Assembly (NCBI RefSeq): GCF_900142785.1
Contig: NZ_FRCD01000015.1
Coordinates: forward strand, 62,001-126,000
DNA from: Chryseobacterium carnipullorum
GTDB lineage: Bacteria; Bacteroidota; Bacteroidia; Flavobacteriales; Weeksellaceae
Direction of reading: 5' to 3'
DNA: 64,000 nt
Shown: piece after piece, positions 41,978-50,661 of the stretch
Position numbering within the stretch: position 1 is the stretch's first letter
Layout: each line of letters begins with the position of its first letter
Made by a program: the position numbers and the translations under genes
Notes under the pieces: model-generated
Databases searched by the model: none
Seen by the model: the letters and a program-made list of their open reading frames with translations, nothing else
Told to the model about the DNA's origin: nothing

Positions 41978-43159
41978 TTAATCTTCGTTCAGAACATCAA
42001 GAATAATCTGGCAACCCTCTCGGATTTCTTCCAAGGAAATCGTTAGCGGCGGAGAGATCCTCATGTATTCATTTCTGTAAAGCTGCCAGAATACAATAAG
42101 GCCCTTTTCCATGCATTTTTTAGCTACGTTGAGGGTATAGTCGGGTGTTCCTAAATTAACGGCAAGCATCAGGCCTTTTCCATTGATATTTTTAATCTTC
42201 GGATGAACAAGAAGTTCTCTGAACAGTTTTTCTTTTTCAGCGGTTTGTTCCATCAGTCCACTTTCCAATACTTCTTTTAAAGTGGCGTGGCTGGCTGCTG
42301 CAATCAGAGGGTTTCCTCCAAATGTTGTAATATGTCCTAATTTGGGTGAATGGGACAGTGTTTCCATGATTTCTCTGGAACTCATAAAAGCACCTACCGG
42401 CACTCCGCCTCCCATTCCTTTTCCCATGACAAGAATATCGGGAACTATTCCAAAATGTTCAAAGGAGAATAATTTACCGGTTCTTCCGAATCCGGGCTGG
42501 ATCTCATCGAGGATAAGAAGAGCTCCCACTTCTTCACATCTTTTTTTAAGCTTGATCAGATAATCATCTGCAGGGACTAAAAATCCTGCAGCTCCCTGAA
42601 TGGTTTCCAGGATAACACAGGCTGTTTTCTCTGTAATTTTATCAAAATCATTTTCATTATTGAATTCAATAAAACTGATCATCGGTAGCAAAGGACGAAA
42701 TTCTCTTTTATGGGTTTCGTTTCCTGATACGCTCAATGCACCGTGTGTATTTCCATGATATGAGTTTTTAAAGGAAACAATTTCTTCTCTTCCGGTATAT
42801 CGTTTTGCAAGTTTCAGGCTTCCGTCGATAGCTTCTGCCCCACTGTTGACGAGATAAGTAATCTCCAGAGGATCGGGAGTAGATTCTGCCAGCAGTTTAC
42901 ATAAAGCAATAGGTTTTTCCTGTGCATATTCACCATATACCATAACGTGCAGATATTTGTCTGCCTGTTTTTTGATAGCTTCCACAATTTTAGGATGTGA
43001 ATGTCCCAAAGTATTGGCAGAAACACCGGCTACAAAATCCAGATATTTTTTTCCATCTGTTCCATAGATATAGCTTCCTTCTGCTTTTTCAACTTCAAAA
43101 CCTGCTGCAAATTTTGTGGTTTGTGCCTGATATATAAAAAAGTCTTTGTGCATTTCCAT
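41978..43159 (-). CDS. Class III PLP aminotransferase (ArgD/GabT-like)
   Basis: A 393-residue enzyme with the class III signatures: 'VSFKNSYHGNTHGALSVSGN' (core SYHGNTHG), 'LLILDEIQPGFGRTGKLF' (core DEIQPGFGRTG, the PLP-phosphate region) and PLP lysine in 'LVMGKGMGGGVPVGAF' (K about residue 255). The family covers acetylornithine, ornithine and 4-aminobutyrate aminotransferases; the exact amino donor cannot be decided from the sequence. The start is taken at ATG 43159, since the earlier codons are not family-like; the promoter box TAGCTTTG is at 43185-43178 (minus strand). Confidence 0.88.
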   Translation of the reverse strand: MEMHKDFFIYQAQTTKFAAGFEVEKAEGSYIYGTDGKKYLDFVAGVSANTLGHSHPKIVEAIKKQADKYLHVMVYGEYAQEKPIALCKLLAESTPDPLEITYLVNSGAEAIDGSLKLAKRYTGREEIVSFKNSYHGNTHGALSVSGNETHKREFRPLLPMISFIEFNNENDFDKITEKTACVILETIQGAAGFLVPADDYLIKLKKRCEEVGALLILDEIQPGFGRTGKLFSFEHFGIVPDILVMGKGMGGGVPVGAFMSSREIMETLSHSPKLGHITTFGGNPLIAAASHATLKEVLESGLMEQTAEKEKLFRELLVHPKIKNINGKGLMLAVNLGTPDYTLNVAKKCMEKGLIVFWQLYRNEYMRISPPLTISLEEIREGCQIILDVLNED

Positions 43160-43223
43160 TGTCTCGAAAATTTTCAGCAAAGCTATAAAACATTCATTAA
43201 ACGCTAAAATTAAAGAACATAAA

Positions 43224-43249
43224 AAAAGACCAGTTGCTGCTGGTCTTTT
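43224..43249 (-). terminator. Terminator of the fur-OstA unit
   Basis: A perfect 10-bp stem AAAAGACCAG/CTGGTCTTTT with a 6-base loop gives a minus-strand T7 tract. It begins 2 bases after the stop of the OstA-like gene. Confidence 0.88.
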
Positions 43250-43251
43250 CC

Positions 43252-44985
43252 TTATTTTTTAACCCGTTTAGGTTTTTTAGCTTCTTCTTTTGCTTTTTCT
43301 TTATCTATAGCTTCCTGAGCTTTATTAAAGAGATCATTATCTGCAGAATATTTTATTTCTTCATAATTGGGACTGTCCACAAGGATATCCTGCCATTTCC
43401 TGATCCGGTCTTTGGTATTCCAGTTGAAATCTGAAAATTTCCTTTTCTCCGGTTCTATTTTACTCATAGGATAGGTATCAGAATTCGCTGCGATGCTGCA
43501 TGAGATAATCTGCAGTCCGGTTTCCTCAAACAAAGCACCAATGATTCCACAGGTGGAAAGGGTGATTCCTATTCTCTGAGGCTGTTTTGTTTCCTGATCA
43601 ACGTCATCTACATAGGCGATGGATTGGGCATTCCCTACTACTCTGGCTTCTTTAATCTCGTTATTCTGGTAGTAAACGGTCATGAATTTTCCTTTCACCT
43701 GGTTGAACTCATCTTTCAGGTTTAGTGAATCTACTTTGCTTATGGCATAAGCATTTCCGATTACTTTGAGTGAATCTATGTTTTCTGTTTTGGTATTGAA
43801 ATAGGCTTCAATCTTGTCACCGGTCACCTGTTTTTCACCGCTCCAAAGAATCGGTTTGGTATACATGTGCATGATCCCATCTGTTTCGTTGAAGGCAATG
43901 GAGTCTGCCCTACCTTGTGCGTTTGATTTAAAGATACGGCCTTTTTTATACGCTCTTAAAAAGCTTTTCTTTATGGTAATGTCTGCTGAGTCCGGTCTCT
44001 GGTAAGAAAGAATCTTTTCTGCGGCAAAATAAATGGAATCTTTTTCCATGATCTTAACAGCATACGGACTTTGGGTCATCATAGCGGAATCTTTCTTTTG
44101 AAAAACTTCTCCGTACCCTCCTTTGATGTATCTTCTTTCTAACGGATCATCCAGGGTAACATTCCCGGTTGCTTTACCAAAACCTGTGGTATTATTAAAA
44201 TACATATCATCACCGGTAAGGATCTTGTCATTGTAAAAGATCTTGGAATTTTTATTCAGGAAAGCCTCCTTGGTTTCCATTCTGTAAGTTCCTTTTTCGG
44301 TGTAAATCCGGTTTTTACGGTTGGCGCGGTTGGTAATGGTGGTAGGACCAGAAAATTCAGCTACCTTAGTATTCTGATTCTGTTTGATATTAACTCCCTC
44401 TATAATGTAATCCGGATTATCTATTTTAACGTTCCCAACAAAATCTATCATTTTGGTATTGAGAAAATAGGTAGCCGATTTGGTATACATTACATTCTGT
44501 GCATCAGAAATGGTCCCTCCGGTATTGAAGTAGGCCTGATTGGCTAACCTGTCATAGTAGAGGATGTCTGTTTTGATCGTCTGCTTGGGATCGGTAAGAA
44601 CGACCTCTTTTTTGGCAACCCCTTTCTGGGTAACTCCGTTATATTCCATCTCCTGGGCCGTAATGACAGAGCCATCTGCGTTTTGAAGCTTTGCATTACC
44701 AATAGCTTTTACGAGACTTTGGTCATTGTAAAGAATCACCTCGTCTGCATAGAGAATAGATCCCTGATGCTCTATCTGAACGTGCCCCACCATATACTGG
44801 TTGCCCTCGTATTTGGTGTCTTTTTTAAATTCATCGGCATGGATGATCTTTACCTTATCTTCAGGTCTTACTGCGAGTAAAGGTTTTCCTTTATTTTGAA
44901 TATAAGGATCCATCTGCGTGGTTTTATTGTCCTGTGCAGAACTGAACGCAGAAATAAAAAATAACAGAAAAAGGATTATTCTCAT
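43252..44985 (-). CDS. OstA/LptA-like periplasmic protein
   Basis: A 577-residue exported protein: signal peptide MRIILFLLFFISAFSSAQ, then repeated OstA_2-type beta-jellyroll segments ('GHVQIEHQGSILYADEVILY', 'GNAKLQNADGSVITAQEMEY', 'GNVTLDDPLERRYIKG') and a lysine-rich C-terminus (KAKEEAKKPKRVKK). LptA/OstA proteins carry lipopolysaccharide across the periplasm; the Bacteroidota OstA-like form is longer than LptA and its role is inferred. It starts 3 bases after the fur-type gene, and the two are co-transcribed. Confidence 0.85.
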   Translation of the reverse strand: MRIILFLLFFISAFSSAQDNKTTQMDPYIQNKGKPLLAVRPEDKVKIIHADEFKKDTKYEGNQYMVGHVQIEHQGSILYADEVILYNDQSLVKAIGNAKLQNADGSVITAQEMEYNGVTQKGVAKKEVVLTDPKQTIKTDILYYDRLANQAYFNTGGTISDAQNVMYTKSATYFLNTKMIDFVGNVKIDNPDYIIEGVNIKQNQNTKVAEFSGPTTITNRANRKNRIYTEKGTYRMETKEAFLNKNSKIFYNDKILTGDDMYFNNTTGFGKATGNVTLDDPLERRYIKGGYGEVFQKKDSAMMTQSPYAVKIMEKDSIYFAAEKILSYQRPDSADITIKKSFLRAYKKGRIFKSNAQGRADSIAFNETDGIMHMYTKPILWSGEKQVTGDKIEAYFNTKTENIDSLKVIGNAYAISKVDSLNLKDEFNQVKGKFMTVYYQNNEIKEARVVGNAQSIAYVDDVDQETKQPQRIGITLSTCGIIGALFEETGLQIISCSIAANSDTYPMSKIEPEKRKFSDFNWNTKDRIRKWQDILVDSPNYEEIKYSADNDLFNKAQEAIDKEKAKEEAKKPKRVKK

Positions 44986-44988
44986 TAA

Positions 44989-45462
44989 TTAATCATTCTT
45001 AGTGCCATAGAAATACAGCGAATGCGAATCAATATTTACGCCAAATGCTTCTTCAATTGCTTCTTTAATTCCCTGAATTCTTGGATCGCAGAATTCGATG
45101 ATCTCTTCAATTTCTTTATCAGAGCCTTTTTTGTAGATCACCAAATGGTCATGCTGTTTGTCAAAATAAGACTTTTCATAAGATGAAGAGGTCAATGTTT
45201 TTTCTCCAAACTGATGCTTACGGATCAAACCGGCATCAAGGAAAATTTCAATAGTGTTGTAAATGGTTGCTTTTGAGACATGATATTTCTTCTGCATCAT
45301 CAAAAGATACAGATCATCCACATTGAAGTGGTGATCCATATTATAAATTTCTTCTAATATCGTATATCGTTCAGGAGTGTTTCTGAAACCCTTTTCTAAT
45401 AAGTAGTTTCTTAAAACATCCTTAATCAAAGCAATATTTTTTTCTTTTTGTATTGTATCCAT
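44989..45462 (-). CDS. Fur-family metal-responsive repressor
   Basis: A 157-residue Fur/Zur/PerR-type regulator: winged helix (about residues 10-85, with 'TPERYTILEEIYNMDHHFNVDDLYLLMMQK', core RYTILEEIYN) and a metal-binding C-terminal domain with 'HDHLVIYKKGSDKEIEEF' (core HDHLVIYK). The usual cysteine pairs of Fur zinc sites are weak here: position of C-G-x-C is replaced by KKGSD, so the structural zinc site may be missing. It starts at ATG 45462 and is coupled to the OstA-like gene. The -7 box TAAATTTG is at 45485-45478 (minus strand). Confidence 0.85.
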   Translation of the reverse strand: MDTIQKEKNIALIKDVLRNYLLEKGFRNTPERYTILEEIYNMDHHFNVDDLYLLMMQKKYHVSKATIYNTIEIFLDAGLIRKHQFGEKTLTSSSYEKSYFDKQHDHLVIYKKGSDKEIEEIIEFCDPRIQGIKEAIEEAFGVNIDSHSLYFYGTKND

Positions 45463-45529
45463 CAAAAAAATTATCTACAAATTTATTGATTTTTATTTAA
45501 ATACACCGCATGGTTTGGTGTCGGGACTT

Positions 45530-47524
45530 TTAGGAATTATGACGAAAGAAGCCGGATTGCTCAATCTTGGTGTCATAAACCGTCAGTTCTGTGATGGGTG
45601 CAGATTCCACTTCTACGTTATGTGATGATACTCCCCACGCTTTAAAGTCATCACTTCCGATGTACTTCACGAAGTTGTAGATATTGAGTATAATCTTCTG
45701 TTTAACCGTTAAAAGTATATCGTTAATATATGTATTATCTATAATCACATACTTCAGATCCGGTGGAATATTATGGGCTCTGAGAGAAGGATGGCTGCTT
45801 CTTGAAGGAATGGTTCCATCGGCCATAAGATCTTTCAGTACCATATTAAAATAATCATTGATCCTACGGTCTACTTTAAATCCTAAAAGGAAATTGACTT
45901 TATAAACAGTTCCGGGCAGAATTTCATCTACGGTATATCTGAAAGTGTATGGATCTTCCTGATTGACAATACTTAATATAAAATAATGATCGGCTCTTTT
46001 CGGCTGTTTCTTAATGATGGAATAGATGATTTTGGATTCTACCTCGTCATTTCTTTTGGCTCTGCTCAAATAAGCAAGATTGGTCGCATATTTCGGAATG
46101 CTCTCATCCAGCTTCATATCTTTTATGATAGACACGTATTTATCTATTTTCACAAACTGGATAAATCTTGTTTTTATCAGTCTTCCATTATACCATGCAT
46201 ACATAGAGATTCCAATAGAACCAGCCAATACTACGGTGATCCAACCGCCTTCCATGAACTTGATGATGTTTGCGCTAAAGAATCCTAGTTCAATAGACAG
46301 ATATACCAAAGCAAAGAACAGAATCAATACTTTACTTACTCTATGCTTTAATAACCAGAAAATAAGCAAAATGGTGGTCATCAGCATCGTGACTGTAATG
46401 GAAAGTCCATAGGCGGCTTCCATTTTTCCAGACTCTCTGAAATGGAGTACTACAATAATACAAAGGATGAGAAGTCCCCAGTTTATTCTGGGAATATACA
46501 TTTGCCCTTTCACCCCTGAAGGATAATCGATTTTCTGATTAGGCCACAAGTTAAGAGACATTGCTTCAGAGAAAATGGTAAAAGAACCTGTAATTAAGGC
46601 CTGACTTGCAATAATTGCTGCGGCAGTCGCTAAAATTACGCCCGGTACAATCATCCACTCTTCCATGATTCCGAAGAATGGGTTGACTACAGAGAATCCT
46701 GGTTTTGCATGATTGGTTAAAAGCCATGCTCCCTGTCCCAGATAATTTAAAATAAGCATGATCTTCACAAAGCCCCAACTTACTCTTATGTTTTTAGCCC
46801 CACAGTGTCCCAAGTCTGAATAAAGAGCTTCAGCCCCGGTTGTACAAAGAAACACAGCACCAAGAATAACAATTGCACTTGGAGAATGAGCAATAAGCTT
46901 ATAGGCATAATAAGGATTGAAAGATCTCAAAATTTCGAAATTTTCACTCAAATGCATGACTCCTAAACCGCCTAACACAAGGAACCACACCACCATTACC
47001 GGTCCAAAAAATTTCCCGATAAAGCTGGTTCCAAACTGCTGTACCACAAAAATGACAATCAGAATTCCGATTGTAATGGGAACTACAGGGGTATGAGGAT
47101 TATAGATCTCCAAACCTTCAATAGCCGACATCACGGTAAGCGATGGAGTGATCACCCCATCTGCAACGAGTGCTGCTGCGCCTATGATAGCAATAAGATA
47201 GAGCCATCCTTTTTTAAGATTTTTAACTAATGAGAACAAAGCCAGAATACCTCCTTCTCCTTTGTTATCTGCTCTTAAAGCAATGATTACGTATTTTATT
47301 GTAGTCTGAAGAGTAAGGGTCCAAATAATACAGGAGAGGGCTCCTTCTATGTATTCGTTGAAAGGCATATTACTGCCGCCGTCTCTTGCATTTACAATCG
47401 CTTTCATCACGTAAAGCGGTGATGTCCCGATATCTCCGAATACAATTCCGAGAGAGACTAAAACTCCAATAAAAGAAAGTTTTTTTATGTCAAAATGATA
47501 ACCTTCTTCTGTAACGTCTGCCAT
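45530..47524 (-). CDS. kup: Low-affinity potassium transporter Kup
   Basis: A 664-residue K+/H+ symporter of the Kup/HAK/KT family. The N-terminal 'GVVFGDIGTSPLYV' pattern is present here as LGIVFGDIGTSPLYV (about residues 21-35), and 12 membrane helices lie in residues 18-440. The C-terminal cytoplasmic tail (about 440-664) is typical. It takes up potassium in the cytoplasmic membrane. It is monocistronic with its own consensus promoter TTG-N17-TAAATTTG at 47576-47549 (minus strand). Confidence 0.93.
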   Translation of the reverse strand: MADVTEEGYHFDIKKLSFIGVLVSLGIVFGDIGTSPLYVMKAIVNARDGGSNMPFNEYIEGALSCIIWTLTLQTTIKYVIIALRADNKGEGGILALFSLVKNLKKGWLYLIAIIGAAALVADGVITPSLTVMSAIEGLEIYNPHTPVVPITIGILIVIFVVQQFGTSFIGKFFGPVMVVWFLVLGGLGVMHLSENFEILRSFNPYYAYKLIAHSPSAIVILGAVFLCTTGAEALYSDLGHCGAKNIRVSWGFVKIMLILNYLGQGAWLLTNHAKPGFSVVNPFFGIMEEWMIVPGVILATAAAIIASQALITGSFTIFSEAMSLNLWPNQKIDYPSGVKGQMYIPRINWGLLILCIIVVLHFRESGKMEAAYGLSITVTMLMTTILLIFWLLKHRVSKVLILFFALVYLSIELGFFSANIIKFMEGGWITVVLAGSIGISMYAWYNGRLIKTRFIQFVKIDKYVSIIKDMKLDESIPKYATNLAYLSRAKRNDEVESKIIYSIIKKQPKRADHYFILSIVNQEDPYTFRYTVDEILPGTVYKVNFLLGFKVDRRINDYFNMVLKDLMADGTIPSRSSHPSLRAHNIPPDLKYVIIDNTYINDILLTVKQKIILNIYNFVKYIGSDDFKAWGVSSHNVEVESAPITELTVYDTKIEQSGFFRHNS

Positions 47525-47548
47525 GTCAGCTTATTTTTTTTAAACGCG

Positions 47549-47576
47549 CAAATTTATACTAATTTTATGACGTCAA
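47549..47576 (-). promoter_or_regulatory. Consensus promoter TTG-N17-TAAATTTG of kup
   Basis: On the minus strand -33 TTG at 47576-47574 and -7 TAAATTTG at 47556-47549, 24 bases before ATG 47524. Confidence 0.7.
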
Positions 47577-47605
47577 GAACTATTCTTCATGAATAGAATA
47601 AATGA

Positions 47606-47629
47606 AAAAACTTCCTTTCGGAAGTTTTT
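47606..47629 (-). terminator. Terminator of the pyruvate dehydrogenase beta gene
   Basis: A perfect 10-bp stem AAAAACTTCC/GGAAGTTTTT with a TTTC loop gives a minus-strand T tract. It lies 11 bases after the stop at 47641. Confidence 0.85.
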
Positions 47630-47640
47630 CTCTATAACAT

Positions 47641-48621
47641 TTATTTTACGTACATCGCTTTTTTGATTTCCTCCTTCACTTTTTCAAGTTTAGGGAACCA
47701 TTCTGCAAACAATGCAGCTGAATATGGAGCAGGTGCATCAGGAGTCGTAATTCTCTTGATCGGTGCATCTAAATAATCAAATGCTTTCTGCTGTACCATA
47801 TAAGTAATTTCAGAAGACACTGAACCAAATGGCCATGCTTCTTCCAGAATTACCAATCTATTTGTCTTTTTAACAGAAGCTAAAACGGTATCAAAATCCA
47901 GAGGACGAACGGTTCTAAGGTCAATCACTTCTACAGAGATTCCTTCTTTAGCCATATCTTCAGCAGCCTGAATAGCCAGCTTCATGATTTTACCGAAAGA
48001 AACCAAAGTAACGTCTGTTCCTTCTCTTTTGATATCAGCTTTACCTATTGGCAGGTAATATTCTTCTTCAGGAATTTCCATTTTATCTCCATACATCTGC
48101 TCAGATTCCATAAAAATAACCGGGTCATTATCCTGAATAGCTGTTTTCAACAATCCTTTTGCATCGTAAGGATTTGAAGGAACAACTACTTTAAGACCGG
48201 GAACGTTGGCAAACCAGTTTTCAAAAGCCTGAGAGTGGGTAGCTCCCAATTGTCCTGCCGAAGCAGTAGGACCTCTGAAAACGATCGGACAGTTCCACTG
48301 ACCACCACTCATCTGGCGGATCTTAGCCGCATTATTAATAATCTGATCAATACCTACCAATGAGAAATTGAACGTCATATACTCTACAATTGGTCTGTTA
48401 CCATTCATCGCAGCCCCTACAGCAATCCCTGTAAAACCAAGCTCAGCAATGGGTGTATCGATTACTCTTTTAGGACCAAATTCATCCAACATTCCTTTTG
48501 AAGCTTTATACGCACCATTGTATTCTGCAACTTCCTCCCCCATTAAAAAGATGGATTCGTCTTTACGCATTTCCTCGCTCATTGCTTGTGCAATTACCTC
48601 ACGAAAAGTATATTCTGCCAT
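47641..48621 (-). CDS. pdhB: Pyruvate dehydrogenase E1 component, beta subunit
   Basis: A 326-residue subunit that with E1 alpha and thiamine diphosphate decarboxylates pyruvate for acetyl-CoA synthesis. It has the E1-beta patterns 'GEEVAEYNGAYKASKGMLDEFG' (core EEVAEYNGAYK), 'IAELGFTGIAVGAAM', 'GQLGATHSQAFENWFA' and 'VIDLRTVRPLDFDTV' (core DLRTVRPLD). Length is normal. The alpha subunit and E2 are not in this window. The -7 box TATTTTTG is at 48652-48645 (minus strand), 23 bases before the start. Confidence 0.93.
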   Translation of the reverse strand: MAEYTFREVIAQAMSEEMRKDESIFLMGEEVAEYNGAYKASKGMLDEFGPKRVIDTPIAELGFTGIAVGAAMNGNRPIVEYMTFNFSLVGIDQIINNAAKIRQMSGGQWNCPIVFRGPTASAGQLGATHSQAFENWFANVPGLKVVVPSNPYDAKGLLKTAIQDNDPVIFMESEQMYGDKMEIPEEEYYLPIGKADIKREGTDVTLVSFGKIMKLAIQAAEDMAKEGISVEVIDLRTVRPLDFDTVLASVKKTNRLVILEEAWPFGSVSSEITYMVQQKAFDYLDAPIKRITTPDAPAPYSAALFAEWFPKLEKVKEEIKKAMYVK

Positions 48622-48680
48622 ATTTATTTGAAAAATTTAGACTACAAAAATAGTGTTTTTTTATTACTAACATAATAAAA

Positions 48681-48706
48681 AAGGCATCTCATTGAATGAG
48701 ATACCT
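48681..48706 (-). terminator. Terminator of the sigma/membrane-protein pair
   Basis: A hairpin with 2 + 6 pairs around one C-A mismatch (48683-48691 with 48697-48705), loop TTGAA, with T6 on the minus strand. It resembles the hairpin at 49893-49918. Confidence 0.7.
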
Positions 48707-48721
48707 GAAATATTAATTGAA

Positions 48722-49336
48722 TTAAAAAGGTTTTTCTTCCGCCTTGCTCAGTTCTCTGTAGTTTTTTCTGAGATCGGACAGAATTTTGCCATACGTTCTT
48801 TTATAAATCAGATACAAAAGGTAAAAGCTGACAAGCATACAAAATCCGAACAAAGCATAATTTCCCAATTCAGGATCCATACTTTCGGGATTGGTATGGG
48901 TTACAATATGGTGTCCTTTGTTCAATCCATCTTTTGCACCTGCCATAAAATCCTTTGTATATAAATCAAAATGAATCAGGTTATCGAGAATAACCAGAAA
49001 AAAAGAAATTCCTGCATACCCAAAGATCAGTTTTCTCAGGTTTAGAATATTTTTCATTAATGATAAGGAATTCTGTCCGGTTTTCAATTTGCGAAACAGC
49101 AAAATGGCCAGAATAATAAATCCGGAAAACAGGATGATTCTAAGATAAGGAAATTCTCCATTAATATATCCATACACCGACCACAGTATAATTTCTATTA
49201 GACCAATCACCAATAATGTTTTCGCAACAGAAACAGATCTGTGTTTGATCATGGAATAAATTTCGTTTTCAGAATAATTTTTAAACTCTCCTTCATCTTT
49301 ATTCCATTCTTTTTTCAAAAGTTCCAGTTCTTCCAT
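48722..49336 (-). CDS. Membrane protein, probable anti-sigma partner
   Basis: A 204-residue protein with an N-terminal charged cytoplasmic region (about residues 1-40) and four or five hydrophobic helices (about 43-185). It starts one base after the ECF sigma gene and is certainly co-transcribed with it. Regulators encoded after ECF sigma genes are commonly membrane-bound anti-sigma factors, so that role is likely but not shown by a known domain such as zinc-binding ZAS. Confidence 0.7.
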   Translation of the reverse strand: MEELELLKKEWNKDEGEFKNYSENEIYSMIKHRSVSVAKTLLVIGLIEIILWSVYGYINGEFPYLRIILFSGFIILAILLFRKLKTGQNSLSLMKNILNLRKLIFGYAGISFFLVILDNLIHFDLYTKDFMAGAKDGLNKGHHIVTHTNPESMDPELGNYALFGFCMLVSFYLLYLIYKRTYGKILSDLRKNYRELSKAEEKPF

Positions 49337-49337
49337 A

Positions 49338-49835
49338 TTATTTTGTGCTTATTTTGGTTTTCAAATTATTCTTTGCTCTATTCATTTTCACCCTTGCATT
49401 TCCTTCAGTTATCCCTAGGATCTCCCCGATCTCTTTATACGGCTTATCTTCCAGATACATCATGATCAAAGCTTTTTCAACGTCTGAGAGTTCATGGATG
49501 GCTTTGTACATTTTTTTCAGTTTATGTTCATCATCTTCATAGGCTTGATATTCCATTTTCAAAGAGGAGACATCTACATCAGAATACTTCCATTGTTTTC
49601 TCTGTGGTTTCCTGAAAAGAGTCATCGCTGTGTTGAGCGCAACCTTGTACATCCACGTCGAAAATTTAGATTCTCCTTTAAATCCGGGAAAGGATCTCCA
49701 TAGCTGGACGGTAATTTCCTGAAACAGATCTTCATGATCTTCGGTGTTATCTGTATATATCCTGCATATTTTGTGGATAAGCCTCTGGTTGGGCTTAAAA
49801 AAATCAACAAAATTTTTCTCCAATTCTGTGTTCAT
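49338..49835 (-). CDS. ECF-type RNA polymerase sigma factor
   Basis: A 165-residue sigma-70 protein with region 2 (about residues 22-90, 'DLFQEITVQLWRSF', 'FSTWMYKVALNTA') and region 4 (about 110-160, 'LSDVEKALIMMYLEDKPYKEIGEILGITEGNARVKMNRAK', core KPYKEIGEILGITEGNARVK). It lacks regions 1 and 3, as is normal for ECF factors. The following membrane protein is probably its anti-sigma factor. Confidence 0.93.
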   Translation of the reverse strand: MNTELEKNFVDFFKPNQRLIHKICRIYTDNTEDHEDLFQEITVQLWRSFPGFKGESKFSTWMYKVALNTAMTLFRKPQRKQWKYSDVDVSSLKMEYQAYEDDEHKLKKMYKAIHELSDVEKALIMMYLEDKPYKEIGEILGITEGNARVKMNRAKNNLKTKISTK

Positions 49836-49892
49836 ACCTTATGAGTGGGAACTTTTTATTTTCGTTACATATTTTTTGAAAAAAAAATAAAA

Positions 49893-49918
49893 ACGGCATC
49901 TCATTGCTGAAATACCGT
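49893..49918 (-). terminator. Terminator of the DUF2147 gene
   Basis: Imperfect 11-bp hairpin (49893-49903 with 49908-49918, two mismatches), loop TTGC, with T-rich sequence on the minus strand. It lies 24 bases after the DUF2147 stop at 49942 and shares its GGCATCTCATTG core with the hairpin at 48681. Confidence 0.65.
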
Positions 49919-49941
49919 CTTATACTTGTATTGAAACCTGA

Positions 49942-50361
49942 TTAGTTTACTTTGTCCCAGATTTGAGTTCTTCCAAATACAGAAACCCCCATGTATCCTC
50001 TTACATTCAGTTTGTCACCGCTTTTGGTGATGGTACATTTGTAAGTCTTACCTGATTTAGGATCTGTGATCGTCCCTCCTGTAAATTCATCACCCTCTTT
50101 TTTCAGACCTCTGATAATCTCCATTCCTAAGATAGGTTTACCTTTTCTGTCGTCTTTACAAGATGAACAGTTTGGATCTGCAGGCTTTATAAGCAACTGA
50201 GAAACTTTACCGTAGTACTTTCCGTCAGACTTTTTATAGATTTCCACAACAGATTTGGCCTGCTTTGTTTCATCATCAATAGTCTTCCACTTGCCTTCAA
50301 TCTGTGCAAACGATAATACACCAAACAGAGAGAGCACGAATGTTAATAATAATTTTTTCAT
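49942..50361 (-). CDS. DUF2147 periplasmic protein
   Basis: A 139-residue exported protein: signal peptide MKKLLLTFVLSLFGVLSFAQ, then 'IEGKWKTIDDETKQAKSVVEIYK' (core GKWKTIDDETKQAKSVVEIY), the DUF2147 beta-barrel pattern, a cysteine pair C-S-S-C, and 'GYMGVSVFGRTQIWDKV' at the end (core GRTQIW). Members are lipocalin-like; the ligand is unknown. It is monocistronic. Confidence 0.9.
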   Translation of the reverse strand: MKKLLLTFVLSLFGVLSFAQIEGKWKTIDDETKQAKSVVEIYKKSDGKYYGKVSQLLIKPADPNCSSCKDDRKGKPILGMEIIRGLKKEGDEFTGGTITDPKSGKTYKCTITKSGDKLNVRGYMGVSVFGRTQIWDKVN

Positions 50362-50475
50362 ATTTCTTATAGTTTTAATTTCGATATACGTTTTTTGTTA
50401 TCTATCTATTGCTAAAAGTATAAATTAAATTTTAAACAGACAAAAACTTTTACTATACAGAGCATATCATAGGCC

Positions 50476-50515
50476 AAAAAGGGCAAGCAGGTACATAATC
50501 CTGTTTGCCCTTTTT
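50476..50515 (-). terminator. Terminator after the LTA-synthase-like gene
   Basis: An 11-bp stem GGGCAAGCAGG (50481-50491) with CCTGTTTGCCC (50500-50510), one G-U pair, 8-base loop, with A5 and T6 flanks. It can end transcription on either strand. An AACCAGCAAC direct repeat (50617-50626 and 50631-50640) also lies in this gap. Confidence 0.8.
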
Positions 50516-50661
50516 TCATTTTAGCGGTTTTGATTATTCAAAAACCAAGATTTTAGATATCGTATTTCAAACATAAGATATACTAATAAAGTTCTTGATG
50601 TAAGATTCATGGATCGAACCAGCAACTATCAACCAGCAACAAGACCCTACGACTCTCAAAC

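Noticed and set aside
50617..50640. AACCAGCAAC direct repeat
   Set aside because: Only two short copies without spacing or array structure; not a CRISPR and not clearly an attachment site.
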